Assembly: GCA_943735955.1 (NCBI GenBank)
Contig: OX030955.1
Span: 12,985,383-13,049,382, forward strand
Direction: 5' to 3'
Source of the DNA: Piscicola geometra
Taxonomy: Eukaryota; Annelida; Clitellata; Hirudinida; Piscicolidae
Length of the DNA stretch: 64,000 nucleotides
Shown one piece after another: positions 15,401-30,400 of this stretch. Position 1 is the stretch's first letter. The number at the start of each line of letters is the position of its first letter. The notes under the pieces are model-generated. The model saw nothing but the letters and a program-made list of their open reading frames with translations. It was not told the DNA's origin and ran no database searches. The position numbers and the translations under genes are program-made.

Positions 15401-18400
15401 GCATCGACAACAGTGCCGACTACTGCATCGACAACAGTGCTGACTATTGCATCAACAACAGTGCCGACTACTGCATCGACAACAGTGCCGACAACTGCAT
15501 CGACAACAGTGCCGACTACTGCATCGACAACAGTGCCGACTACTGCATCGACAACAATGATTTCTACAGCATCAACAAGAGTGTCTACCGCTGCATCGAC
15601 AACAGTGCTGATTACTGCATCAACAACTGTGCCGACTACTGCATCAACAACAGTGCCGACTACTGCATCAACAACAGAGCCGTCTACTGCATCGACAACA
15701 GTGCCGACTAATGCATCGACAACAGTGCCGACTACTGCATCGACAACAGTGCCGACTACTGCATCAACAACAGGGCCGACTACTGCATCGACAACAGTGC
15801 CGACTACTGCATCGACAACAGTGCCGACTACTGCATCAACAAGTGTGTCTAGTGCTGCATCGACAACAGTGCCGACTACTGTCTCAACAACAGTGCCGAC
15901 TACTGCATCGACAACAGTGCCGACTACTGCATCGACAACAGTGCCGACTACTGCATCGACAACAGTGCCGACTACTGCATCGACAACACTGATTTCTACA
16001 GCATCAACAAGTGTGTCTACCGCTGCATCGACAACAGTGCTGATTACTGCATCGACAACAGTGCCGACTACTGCATCGACAACAGTGCCGACTACTGCAT
16101 CAAAAAGTGTGTCTAGTGCTGCATCGACAACAGTGCCGACTACTGCCTCAACAACAGAGCCGACTACTGCATCGACAACAGTGCCGACTACTGCATCGAC
16201 AACAGTGCCGACTACTGCATCGACAACAGTGCCGACTACTGCATCAAAAACAGTGCCGACTACTGCATCGACAACAGTGCCGACTACTGCATCGACAACA
16301 GTGCCGACTACTGCATCAAAAAGTGTGTCTAGTGCTGCATCGACAACAGTGCCGACAACTGCCTCAACAACAGTGCTGACTATTGCATCAACAACAGTGC
16401 CGACTACTGCCTCAACAACAGTGCCGACTACTGCATCGACAACAGTGCCGACTACTGCATCGACAACAGTGCCGACTACTGCATCGACAACAATGATTTC
16501 TACAGCATCAACAAGTGTGTCTACCGCTGCATCGACAACAGTGCCGACTACTGCTTCAACAACAGTGCCGACTACTGCATCGACAACAGTGCCGACTACT
16601 GCATCGACAACAGTGCTGACTATTGCATCAACAACAGTGCCGACTACTGCATCGACAACAGTGCCGACAACTGCATCGACAACAGTGCCGACTACTGCAT
16701 CGACAACAGTGCCGACTACTGCATCAACAAGTGTGTCTAGTGCTGCATCGACAACAGTGCCGACTACTGCATCGACAGGAGTGCCGACTACTGCATCGAC
16801 AACAGTGCCGACTAATGCATCAACAACAGTGCCGACTACTGCATCGACAACAGTGCCGACTACTGCATCGACAACAGTGCTGACTATTGCATCAACAACA
16901 GTGCCGACTACTGCATCGACAACAGTGCCGACAACTGCATCGACAACTGTGCCGACTACTGCATCGACAACAGTGCCGATTACTGCATCGACAAAAGTGC
17001 CGACTACTGCATCAACACCAATGATTTCTACGGCATCAACAAGTGTGTCTACCGCTGCATCGACAACAGTGCCGACTACTGGATCAACAACAGTGCCGAC
17101 TACTGCATCAACAACAGTGCCGACTACTGCATCGACAACAGTACCGACTACTGCATCGAAAACAGTGCCGACTACTGCATCGACAACAGTGCCGACTACT
17201 TCATCAACAACAGTGCCGACTACTGCATCGACAACAGTGCCGACTACTGCATCGACAACAGTGCCGACTACTGCATCAACAAGTGTGTCTAGTGTTGCAT
17301 CGACAACAGTGCCGACTACTGCTTCAACAACAGTGCCGACTACTGCATCGACAACAGTGCCGACTACTGCATCGACAACAGTGCTGACTATTGCATCAAC
17401 AACAGTGCCGACTACTGCATCGACAACAGTGCCGACAACTGCATCGACAACAGTGCCGACTACTGCATCGACAACAGTGCCGACTACTGCATCGACAACA
17501 ATGATTTCTACAGCATCAACAAGAGTGTCTACCGCTGCATCGACAACAGTGCTGATTACTGCATCAACAACTGTGCCGACTACTGCATCAACAACAGTGC
17601 CGACTACTGCATCAACAACAGAGCCGTCTACTGCATCGACAACAGTGCCGACTACTGCATCGACAACAGTGCCGACTACTGCATCGACAACAGTGCCGAC
17701 TACTGCATCAACAACAGTGCCGACTACTGCATCGACAACAGTGCCGACTACTGCATCGACAACAGTGCCGACTACTGCATCAACAAGTGTGTCTAGTGCT
17801 GCATCGACAACAGTGCCGACTACTGTCTCAACAACAGTGCCGACTACTGCATCGACAACAGTGCCGACTACTGCATCGACAACAGTGCCGACTACTGCAT
17901 CGACAACAGTGCCGACTACTGCATCGACAACACTGATTTCTACAGCATCAACAAGTGTGTCTACCGCTGCATCGACAACAGTGCTGATTACTGCATCGAC
18001 AACAGTGCCGACTACTGCATCGACAACAGTGCCGACTACTGCATCAAAAAGTGTGTCTAGTGCTGCATCGACAACAGTGCCGACTACTGCCTCAACAACA
18101 GAGCCGACTACTGCATCGACAACAGTGCCGACTACTGCATCGACAACAGTGCCGACTACTGCATCGACAACAGTGCCGACTACTGCATCAAAAACAGTGC
18201 CGACTACTGCATCGACAACAGTGCCGACTACTGCATCGACAACAGTGCCGACTACTGCATCAAAAAGTGTGTCTAGTGCTGCATCGACAACAGTGCCGAC
18301 AACTGCCTCAACAACAGTGCTGACTATTGCATCAACAACAGTGCCGACTACTGCCTCAACAACAGTGCCGACTACTGCATCGACAACAGTGCCGACTACT

Positions 18401-21400
18401 GCATCGACAACAGGGCCGACTACTGCATCGACAACAATGATTTCTACAGCATCAACAAGTGTGTCTACCGCTGCATCGACAACAGTGCCGACTACTGCAT
18501 CAACAACAGTGCCGACTACTGCATCAACAACAGTGCCGACTACTGCATCGACAACAGTGCCGACTACTGCATCAACAACAGTGCCGACTACTGCATCGAC
18601 AACAGTGCCGACTACTGCATCGATAACAGTGCCGACTACTGCATCGACAACAGTGCCGACTACTGCATCGACAACAGTGCCGACTACTGCATCGACAACA
18701 ATGATTTCTACAGCATCAACAAGTGTGTCTAGTGCTGCATCGACAACAGTGCCGACTACTGCCTCAACAACAGTGCCGACTACTGCATCGACAACAGTGC
18801 CGACTACTGCATCGAAAACAGTGCTGACTATTGCATCAACAACAGTGCCGACTACTGCATCGACAACAGTGCCGACAACTGCATCGACAACTGTGCCGAC
18901 TACTGCATCAACAACAGTGCCGACTACTGCATCAACAACAGTGCCGACTACTGCATCGACAACAGTGCCGACAACTGCATCAACAACAGTGCCGACTACT
19001 GCATCGACAACAGTGCCGACTACTGCATCGACAACAGTGCCGACTACTGCATCAACAAGTGTGTCTAGTGCTGCATCGAAAACAGTGCCGACTACTGTCT
19101 CAACAACAGTGCCGACTACTGCATCGACAACAGTGCCGACTACTGCATCAACAACAATGATTTCTACAGCATCAACAAGTGTGTCTACCGCTGCAGCGAC
19201 AACAGTGCTGATTACTGCATCGACAACAGTGCCGACTACTGCATCGACAACAGTGCCGACTACTGCATCGACAACAGTGCCGACTACTGCATCGACAACA
19301 GTGCCGACTACTGCATCGACAACAATGATTTCTACAGCATCAACAAGTGTGTCTACCGCTGCATCGACAACAGTGCTGATTACTGCATCAACAACTGTGC
19401 CGACTACTGCTTCAACAACAGTGCCGACTACTGCATCAACAACAGAGCCGACTACTGCATCGACAACAGTGCCGACTACTGCATCAACAACAGTGCCGAC
19501 TACTGCATCAACAACAGTGCCGACTACTGCATCGACAACAGTGCCGACTACTGCATCAACAACAGTGCCGACTACTGCATCGACAACAGTGCCGACTACT
19601 GCATCGATAACAGTGCCGACTACTGCATCGACAACAGTGCCGACTACTGCATCGACAACAGTGCCGACTACTGCATCGACAACAATGATTTCTACAGCAT
19701 CAACAAGTGTGTCTAGTGCTGCATCGACAACAGTGCCGACTACTGCCTCAACAACAGTGCCGACTACTTCATCGACAACAGAGCCGACTACTGCATCGAA
19801 AACAGTGCTGACTATTGCATCAACAACAGTTCCGACTACTGCATCGACAACAGTGCCTACAACTGCATCGACAACTGTGCCGACTACTGCATCAACAACA
19901 GTGCCGACTACTGCATCAACAACAGTGCCGACTACTGTATCGACAACAGTGCCGACTACTGCATCAACAACAGTGCCGACTACTGCATCGACAACAGTGC
20001 CGACTACTGCATCGACAACAGTGCCGACTACTGCATCGACAACAATGATTTCTACAGCATCAACAAGTGTGTCTAGTACTGCATCGACAACAGTGCCGAC
20101 TACTGCCTCAACAACAGTGCCGACTACTGCATCGACAACAGTGCCGACTACTGCATCGAAAACAGTGCTGACTATTGCATCAACAACAGTGCCGACTACT
20201 GCATCGACAACAGTGCCGACAACTGCATCGACAACTGTGCCGACTACTGCATCAACAACAGTGCCGACTACTGCATCAACAACAGTGCCGACTACTGCAT
20301 CGACAACAGTGCCGTCTACTGCATCAACAAGTGTGTCTAGTGCTGCATCGACAACAGTGCCGACTACTGTCTCAACAACAGTGCCGACTACTGCATCGAC
20401 AACAGTGCCGACTACTGCATCAACAACAATGATTTCTACAGCATCAACAAGTGTGTCTACCGCTGCAGCGACAACAGTGCTGATTACTGCATCGACAACA
20501 GTGCCGACTACTGCATCGACAACAGTGCCGACTACTGCATCGACAACAGTGCCGACTACTGCATCGACAACAGTGCCGACTACTGCATCGACAACAATGA
20601 TTTCTACAGCATCAACAAGTGTGTCTACCGCTGCATCGACAACAGTGCTGATTACTGCATCAACAACTGTGCCGACTACTGCATCAACAACAGTGCCGAC
20701 TACTGCATCGACAACAGTGCCGACTACTGCATCAACAACAGTGCCGACTACTGCATCGACAACAGTGCCGACTACTGCATCGACAACAGTGCCGACTACT
20801 GCATCGACAACAGTGCCGACTACTGCATCGACAACAATGATTTCTACAGCATCAACAAGTGTGTCTAGTGCTGCATCGACAACAGTGCCGACTACTGCAT
20901 CGACAACAATGATTTCTACAGCATCAACAAGTGTGTCTACTGCTGCATCGACAACAGTTCCGACTACTGCATCAACAACAGTGCCGACTACTGCATCGAC
21001 AACAGTGCCGACTACTGCATCGAAAACAGTGCTGACTATTGCATCAACAACAGTGCCGACTACTGCATCGACAACAGTGCCGACAACTGCATCGACAACT
21101 GTGCCGACTACTGCATCAACAACAGTGCCGACTACTGCATCAACAACAGTGCCGACTACTGCATCAACAACAGTGCCGACTACTGCATCGACAACAGTGC
21201 CGACTACTGCATCGATAACAGTGCCGACTACTGCATCGACAACAGTGCCGACTACTGCATCGACAACAGTGCCGACTACTGCATCGACAACAATGATTTC
21301 TACAGCATCAACAAGTGTGTCTAGTGCTGCATCGACAACAGTGCCGACTACTGCCTCAACAACAGTGCCGACTACTGCATCGACAACAGTGCCGACTACT

Positions 21401-24400
21401 GCATCGAAAACAGTGCTGACTATTGCATCAACAACAGTGCCGACTACTGCATCGACAACAGTGCCGACAACTGCATCGACAACTGTGCCGACTACTGCAT
21501 CAACAACAGTGCCGACTACTGCATCAACAACAGTGCCGACTACTGCATCAACAAGTGTGTCTAGTGCTGCATCGACAACAGTGCTGACTACTGTCTCAAC
21601 AAGTGTGTCTAGTGCTGCATCGACAACAGTGCCGACTACTGTCTCAACAACAGTGCCGACTACTGCATCGACAACAGTGCCGACTACTGCATCAACAACA
21701 ATGATTTCTACAGCATCAACAAGTGTGTCTACCGCTGCAGCGACAACAGTGCTGATTACTGCATCGACAACAGTGCCGACTACTGCATCGACAACAGTGC
21801 CGACTACTGCATCGACAACAGTGCCGACTACTGCATCGACAACAGTGCCGACTACTGCATCGACAACAATGATTTCTACAGCATCAACAAGTGTGTCTAC
21901 CGCTGCATCGACAACAGTGCTGATTACTGCATCAACAACTGTGCCGACTACTGCATCAACAACAGTGCCGACTACTGCATCGACAACAGTGCCGACTACT
22001 GCATCAACAACAGTGCCGACTACTGCATCGACAACAGTGCCGACTACTGCATCGACAACAGTGCCGACTACTGCATCGACAACAGTGCCGACTACTGCAT
22101 CGACAACAATGATTTCTACAGCATCAACAAGTGTGTCTAGTGCTGCATCGACAACAGTGCCGACTACTGCATCGACAACAATGATTTCTACAGCATCAAC
22201 AAGTGTGTCTACTGCTGCATCGACAACAGTTCCGACTACTGCATCAACAACAGTGCCGACTACTGCATCGACAACAGTGCCGACTACTGCATCGAAAACA
22301 GTGCTGACTATTGCATCAACAACAGTGCCGACTACTGCATCGACAACAGTGCCGACAACTGCATCGACAACTGTGCCGACTACTGCATCAACAACAGTGC
22401 CGACTACTGCATCAACAACAGTGCCGACTACTGCATCAACAACAGTGCCGACTACTGCATCGACAACAGTGCCGACTACTGCATCGATAACAGTGCCGAC
22501 TACTGCATCGACAACAGTGCCGACTACTGCATCGACAACAGTGCCGACTACTGCATCGACAACAATGATTTCTACAGCATCAACAAGTGTGTCTAGTGCT
22601 GCATCGACAACAGTGCCGACTACTGCCTCAACAACAGTGCCGACTACTGCATCGACAACAGTGCCGACTACTGCATCGAAAACAGTGCTGACTATTGCAT
22701 CAACAACAGTGCCGACTACTGCATCGACAACAGTGCCGACAACTGCATCGACAACTGTGCCGACTACTGCATCAACAACAGTGCCGACTACTGCATCAAC
22801 AACAGTGCCGACTACTGCATCAACAAGTGTGTCTAGTGCTGCATCGACAACAGTGCTGACTACTGTCTCAACAACAGTGCCGACTACTGCATCGACAACA
22901 GTGCCGACTACTGCATCAACAACAATGATTTCTACAGCATCAACAAGTGTGTCTACCGCTGCAGCGACAACAGTGCTGATTACTGCATCGACAACAGTGC
23001 CGACTACTGCATCGACAACAGTGCCGATTACTGCATCGACAACAGTGCCGACTACTGCATCGACAACAATGATTTCTACAGCATCAACAAGTGTGTCTAC
23101 CGCTGCATCGACAACAGTGCTGATTACTGCATCAACAACTGTGCCGACAACTGCTTCAACAACAGTGCCGACTACTGCATCAACAACAGAGCCGACTACT
23201 GCATCGACAACAGTGCCGACTACTGCATCAACAACAGAGCCGACTACTGCATCGACAACAGTGCCAATTACTGCATCGACAACAATGATTTCTACAGCAT
23301 CAACAAGTGTGTCTACCGCTGCATCGACAACAGTGCCGACTACTGCATCAACAACAGTGCCGATTACCGCATCAACAACAGTGCCGACTACTGCATCGAC
23401 AACAGTGCCGACTACTGCATCAACAACAGTGCCGACTACTGCATCGACAACAGTGCCGACTACTGCATCGACAACAATGATTTCTACAGCATCAACAAGT
23501 GTGTCTAGTGCTGCATCGACAACAGTGCCGACTACTGCCTCAACAACAGTGCCGACTACTGCATCGACAACAGTGCCGACTACTGCATCGAAAACAGTGC
23601 TGACTATTGCATCAACAACAGTTCCGACTACTGCATCGACAACAGTGCCTACAACTGCATCGACAACTGTGCCGACTACTGCATCAACAACAGTGCCGAC
23701 TACTGCATCAACAACAGTGCCGACTACTGCATCGACAACAGTGCCGACTACTGCATCAACAACAGTGCCGACTACTGCATCGACAACAGTGCCGACTACT
23801 GCATCGATAACAGTGCCGACTACTGCATCGACAACAGTGCCGACTACTGCATCGACAACAGTGCCGACTACTGCATCGACAACAATGATTTCTACAGCAT
23901 CAACAAGTGTGTCTAGTGCTGCATCGACAACAGTGCCGACTACTGCCTCAACAACAGTGCCGACTACTGCATCGACAACAGTGCCGACTACTGCATCGAA
24001 AACAGTGCTGACTATTGCATCAACAACAGTGCCGACTACTGCATCGACAACAGTGCCGACAACTGCATCGACAACTGTGCCGACTACTGCATCAACAACA
24101 GTGCCGACTACTGCATCAACAACAGTGCCGACTACTGCATCGACAACAGTGCCGACAACTGCATCAACAACAGTGCCGACTACGGCATCGACAACAGTGC
24201 CGACTACTGCATCGACAACACTGCCGTCTACTGCATCAACAAGTGTGTCTAGTGCTGCATCGACAACAGTGCCGACTACTGTCTCAACAACAGTGCCGAC
24301 TACTGCATCGACAACAGTGCCGACTACTGCATCAACAACAATGATTTCTACAGCATCAACAAGTGTGTCTACCGCTGCAGCGACAACAGTGCTGATTACT

Positions 24401-27400
24401 GCATTAACAACTGTGCCGACTACTGCATCAACAACAGTGCCGACTACTGCATCGACAACAGTGCCGACTACTGCATCAACAACAGTGCCGACTACTGCAT
24501 CGACAACAGTGCCGACTACTGCATCGATAACAGTGCCGACTACTGCATCGACAACAGTGCCGACTACTGCATCGACAACAGTGCCGACTACTGCATCGAC
24601 AACAATGATTTCTACAGCATCAACAAGTGTGTCTAGTGCTGCATCGACAACAGTGCCGACTACTGCCTCAACAACAGTGCCGACTACTGCATCGACAACA
24701 GTGCCGACTACTGCATCGAAAACAGTGCTGACTATTGCATCAACAACAGTTCCGACTACTGCATCGACAACAGTGCCTACAACTGCATCGACAACTGTGC
24801 CGACTACTGCATCAACAACAGTGCCGACTACTGCATCAACAACAGTGCCGACTACTGCATCAACAACAGTGCCGACTACTGCATCAACAACAGTGCCGAC
24901 TACTGCATCGACAACAGTGCCGACTACTGCATCAACAACAGTGCCGACTACTGCATCGACAACAGTGCCGACTACTGCATCGATAACAGTGCCGACTACT
25001 GCATCGACAACAGTGCCGACTACTGCATCGACAACAGTGCCGACTACTGCATCGACAACAATGATTTCTACAGCATCAACAAGTGTGTCTAGTGCTGCAT
25101 CGACAACAGTGCCGACTACTGCCTCAACAACAGTGCCGACTACTGCATCAACAACAATGATTTCTACAGCATCAACAAGTGTGTCTACCGCTGCATCGAC
25201 AACAGTGCTGATTACTGCATCAACAACTGTGCCGACTACTGCTTCAACAACAGTGCCGACTACTGCATCAACAACAGAGCCGACTACTGCATCGACAACA
25301 GTGCCGACTACTGCATCAACAACAGAGCCGACTACTGCATCGACAACAGTGCCAATTACTGCATCGACAACAATGATTTCTACAGCATCAACAAGTGTGT
25401 CTACCGCTGCATCGACAACAGTGCCGACTACTGCATCAACAACAGTGCCGACTACCGCATCAACAACAGTGCCGACTACTGCATCGACAACAGTGCCGAC
25501 TACTGCATCAACAACAGTGCCGACTACTGCATCGACAACAGTGCCGACTACTGCATCGACAACAATGATTTCTACAGCATCAACAAGTGTGTCTAGTGCT
25601 GCATCGACAACAGTGCCGACTACTGCCTCAACAACAGTGCCGACTACTGCATCGACAACAGTGCCGACTACTGCATCGAAAACAGTGCTGACTATTGCAT
25701 CAACAACAGTTCCGACTACTGCATCGACAACAGTGCCTACAACTGCATCGACAACTGTGCCGACTACTGCATCAACAACAGTGCCGACTACTGCATCAAC
25801 AACAGTGCCGACTACTGCATCGACAACAGTGCCGACTACTGCATCAACAACAGTGCCGACTACTGCATCGACAACAGTGCCGACTACTGCATCGACAACA
25901 GTGCCGACTACTGCATCGACAACAATGATTTCTACAGCATCAACAAGTGTGTCTAGTGCTGCATCGACAACAGTGCCGACTACTGCCTCAACAACAGTGC
26001 CGACTACTGCATCAACAACAATGATTTCTACAGCATCAACAAGTGTGTCTACCGCTGCATCGACAACAGTGCTGATTACTGCATCAACAACTGTGCCGAC
26101 TACTGCTTCAACAACAGTGCCGACTACTGCATCAACAACAGAGCCGACTACTGCATCGACAACAGTGCCGACTACTGCATCAACAACAGAGCCGACTACT
26201 GCATCGACAACAGTGCCAATTACTGCATCGACAACAATGATTTCTACAGCATCAACAAGTGTGTCTACCGCTGCATCGACAACAGTGCCGACTACTGCAT
26301 CAACAACAGTGCCGACTACCGCATCAACAACAGTGCCGACTACTGCATCGACAACAGTGCCGACTACTGCATCAACAACAGTGCCGACTACTGCATCGAC
26401 AACAGTGCCGACTACTGCATCGACAACAATGATTTCTACAGCATCAACAAGTGTGTCTAGTGCTGCATCGACAACAGTGCCGACTACTGCCTCAACAACA
26501 GTGCCGACTACTGCATCGACAACAGTGCCGACTACTGCATCGAAAACAGTGCTGACTATTGCATCAACAACAGTTCCGACTACTGCATCGACAACAGTGC
26601 CTACAACTGCATCGACAACTGTGCCGACTACTGCATCAACAACAGTGCCGACTACTGCATCAACAACAGTGCCGACTACTGCATCGACAACAGTGCCGAC
26701 TACTGCATCAACAACAGTGCCGACTACTGCATCGACAACAGTGCCGACTACTGCATCGATAACAGTGCCGACTACTGCATCGACAACAGTGCCGACTACT
26801 GCATCGACAACAGTGCCGACTACTGCATCGACAACAATGATTTCTACAGCATCAACAAGTGTGTCTAGTGCTGCATCGACAACAGTGCCGACTACTGCCT
26901 CAACAACAGTGCCGACTACTGCATCGACAACAGTGCCGACTACTGCATCGAAAACAGTGCTGACTATTGCATCAACAACAGTGCCGACTACTGCATCGAC
27001 AACAGTGCCGACAACTGCATCGACAACTGTGCCGACTACTGCATCAACAACAGTGCCGACTACTGCATCAACAACAGTGCCGACTACTGCATCGACAACA
27101 GTGCCGACAACTGCATCAACAACAGTGCCGACTACGGCATCGACAACAGTGCCGACTACTGCATCGACAACACTGCCGTCTACTGCATCAACAAGTGTGT
27201 CTAGTGCTGCATCGACAACAGTGCCGACTACTGTCTCAACAACAGTGCCGACTAAAGCATCGACAACAGTGCCGACTACTGCATCAACAACAATGATTTC
27301 TACAGCATCAACAAGTGTGTCTACCGCTGCAGCGACAACAGTGCTGATTACTGCATCGACAACTGTGCCGACTACTGCATCGACAACAGTGCCGACTACT

Positions 27401-30400
27401 GCATCGACAACAGTGCCGACTACTGCATCGACAACAGTGCCGACTACTGCATCGACAACAATGATTTCTACAGCATCAACAAGTGTGTCTACCGCTGCAT
27501 CGACAACAGTGCTGATTACTGCATTAACAACTGTGCCGACTACTGCATCAACAACAGTGCCGACTACTGCATCGACAACAGTGCCGACTACTGCATCAAC
27601 AACAGTGCCGACTACTGCATCGACAACAGTGCCGACTACTGCATCGATAACAGTGCCGACTACTGCATCGACAACAGTGCCGACTACTGCATCGACAACA
27701 GTGCCGACTACTGCATCGACAACAGTGCCGACAACTGCATCGACAACTGTGCCGACTACTGCATCAACAACAGTGCCGACTACTGCATCAACAACAATGA
27801 TTTCTACAGCATCAACAAGTGTGTCTAGTGCTGCATCGACAACAGTGCCGACTACTGCCTCAACAACAGTGCCGACTACTGCATCGACAACAGTGCCGAC
27901 TACTGCATCGAAAACAGTGCTGACTATTGCATCAACAACAGTTCCGACTACTGCATCGACAACAGTGCCTACAACTGCATCGACAACTGTGCCGACTACT
28001 GCATCAACAACAGTGCCGACTACTGCATCAACAACAGTGCCGACTACTGCATCAACAACAGTGCCGACTACTGCATCAACAACAGTGCCGACTACTGCAT
28101 CGACAACAGTGCCGACTACTGCATCAACAACAGTGCCGACTACTGCATCGACAACAGTGCCGACTACTGCATCGATAACAGTGCCGACTACTGCATCGAC
28201 AACAGTGCCGACTACTGCATCGACAACAGTGCCGACTACTGCATCGACAACAATGATTTCTACAGCATCAACAAGTGTGTCTAGTGCTGCATCGACAACA
28301 GTGCCGACTACTGCCTCAACAACAGTGCCGACTACTGCATCAACAACAATGATTTCTACAGCATCAACAAGTGTGTCTACCGCTGCAGCGACAACAGTGC
28401 TGATTACTGCATCGACAACAGTGCCGACTACTGCATCGACAACAGTGCCGACTACTGCATCGACAACAGTGCCGACTACTGCATCGACAACAATGACTTC
28501 TACAGCATCAACAAGTGTGTCTACCGCTGCATCGACAACAGTGCTGATTACTGCATCAACAACTGTGCCGACTACTGCTTCAACAACAGTGCCGACTACT
28601 GCATCAACAACAGTGCCGACTACTGCATCGACAACAGTGCCGACTACTGCATCAACAACAGTGCCGACTACTGCATCGACAACAGTGCCGACTACTGCAT
28701 CGATAACAGTGCCGACTACTGCATCGACAACAGTGCCGACTACTGCATCGACAACAGTGCCGACTACTGCATCGACAACAATGATTTCTACAGCATCAAC
28801 AAGTGTGTCTAGTGCTGCATCGACAACAGTGCCGACTACTGCCTCAACAACAGTGCCGACTACTGCATCGACAACAGTGCCGACTACTGCATCGAAAACA
28901 GTGCTGACTATTGCATCAACAACAGTGCCGACTACTGCATCGACAACAGTGCCGACAACTGCATCGACAACTGTGCCGACTACTGCATCAACAACAGTGC
29001 CGACTACTGCATCAACAACAGTGCCGACTACTGCATCGACAACAGTGCCGACAACTGCATCAACAACAGTGCCGACTACGGCATCGACAACAGTGCCGAC
29101 TACTGCATCGACAACACTGCCGTCTACTGCATCAACAAGTGTGTCTAGTGCTGCATCGACAACAGTGCCGACTACTGTCTCAACAACAGTGCCGACTAAA
29201 GCATCGACAACAGTGCCGACTACTGCATCAACAACAATGATTTCTACAGCATCAACAAGTGTGTCTACCGCTGCAGCGACAACAGTGCTGATTACTGCAT
29301 CGACAACTGTGCCGACTACTGCATCGACAACAGTGCCGACTACTGCATCGACAACAGTGCCGACTACTGCATCGACAACAGTGCCGACTACTGCATCGAC
29401 AACAATGATTTCTACAGCATCAACAAGTGTGTCTACCGCTGCATCGACAACAGTGCTGATTACTGCATTAACAACTGTGCCGACTACTGCATCAACAACA
29501 GTGCCGACTACTGCATCGACAACAGTGCCGACTACTGCATCAACAACAGTGCCGACTACTGCATCGACAACAGTGCCGACTACTGCATCGATAACAGTGC
29601 CGACTACTGCATCGACAACAGTGCCGACTACTGCATCGACAACAGTGCCGACTACTGCATCGACAACAGTGCCGACAACTGCATCGACAACTGTGCCGAC
29701 TACTGCATCAACAACAGTGCCGACTACTGCATCAACAACAATGATTTCTACAGCATCAACAAGTGTGTCTAGTGCTGCATCGACAACAGTGCCGACTACT
29801 GCCTCAACAACAGTGCCGACTACTGCATCGACAACAGTGCCGACTACTGCATCGAAAACAGTGCTGACTATTGCATCAACAACAGTTCCGACTACTGCAT
29901 CGACAACAGTGCCTACAACTGCATCGACAACTGTGCCGACTACTGCATCAACAACATTGCCGACTACTGCATCAACAACAGTGCCGACTACTGCATCAAC
30001 AACAGTGCCGACTACTGCATCAACAACAGTGCCGACTACTGCATCGACAACAGTGCCGACTACTGCATCAACAACAGTGCCGACTACTGCATCGACAACA
30101 GTGCCGACTACTGCATCGATAACAGTGCCGACTACTGCATCGACAACAGTGCCGACTACTGCATCAACAACAGTGCCGACTACGGCATCGACAACAGTGC
30201 CGACTACTGCATCGACAACACTGCCGTCTACTGCATCAACAAGTGTGTCTAGTGCTGCATCGACAACAGTGCCGACTACTGTCTCAACAACAGTGCCGAC
30301 TAAAGCATCGACAACAGTGCCGACTACTGCATCAACAACAATGATTTCTACAGCATCAACAAGTGTGTCTACCGCTGCAGCGACAACAGTGCTGATTACT

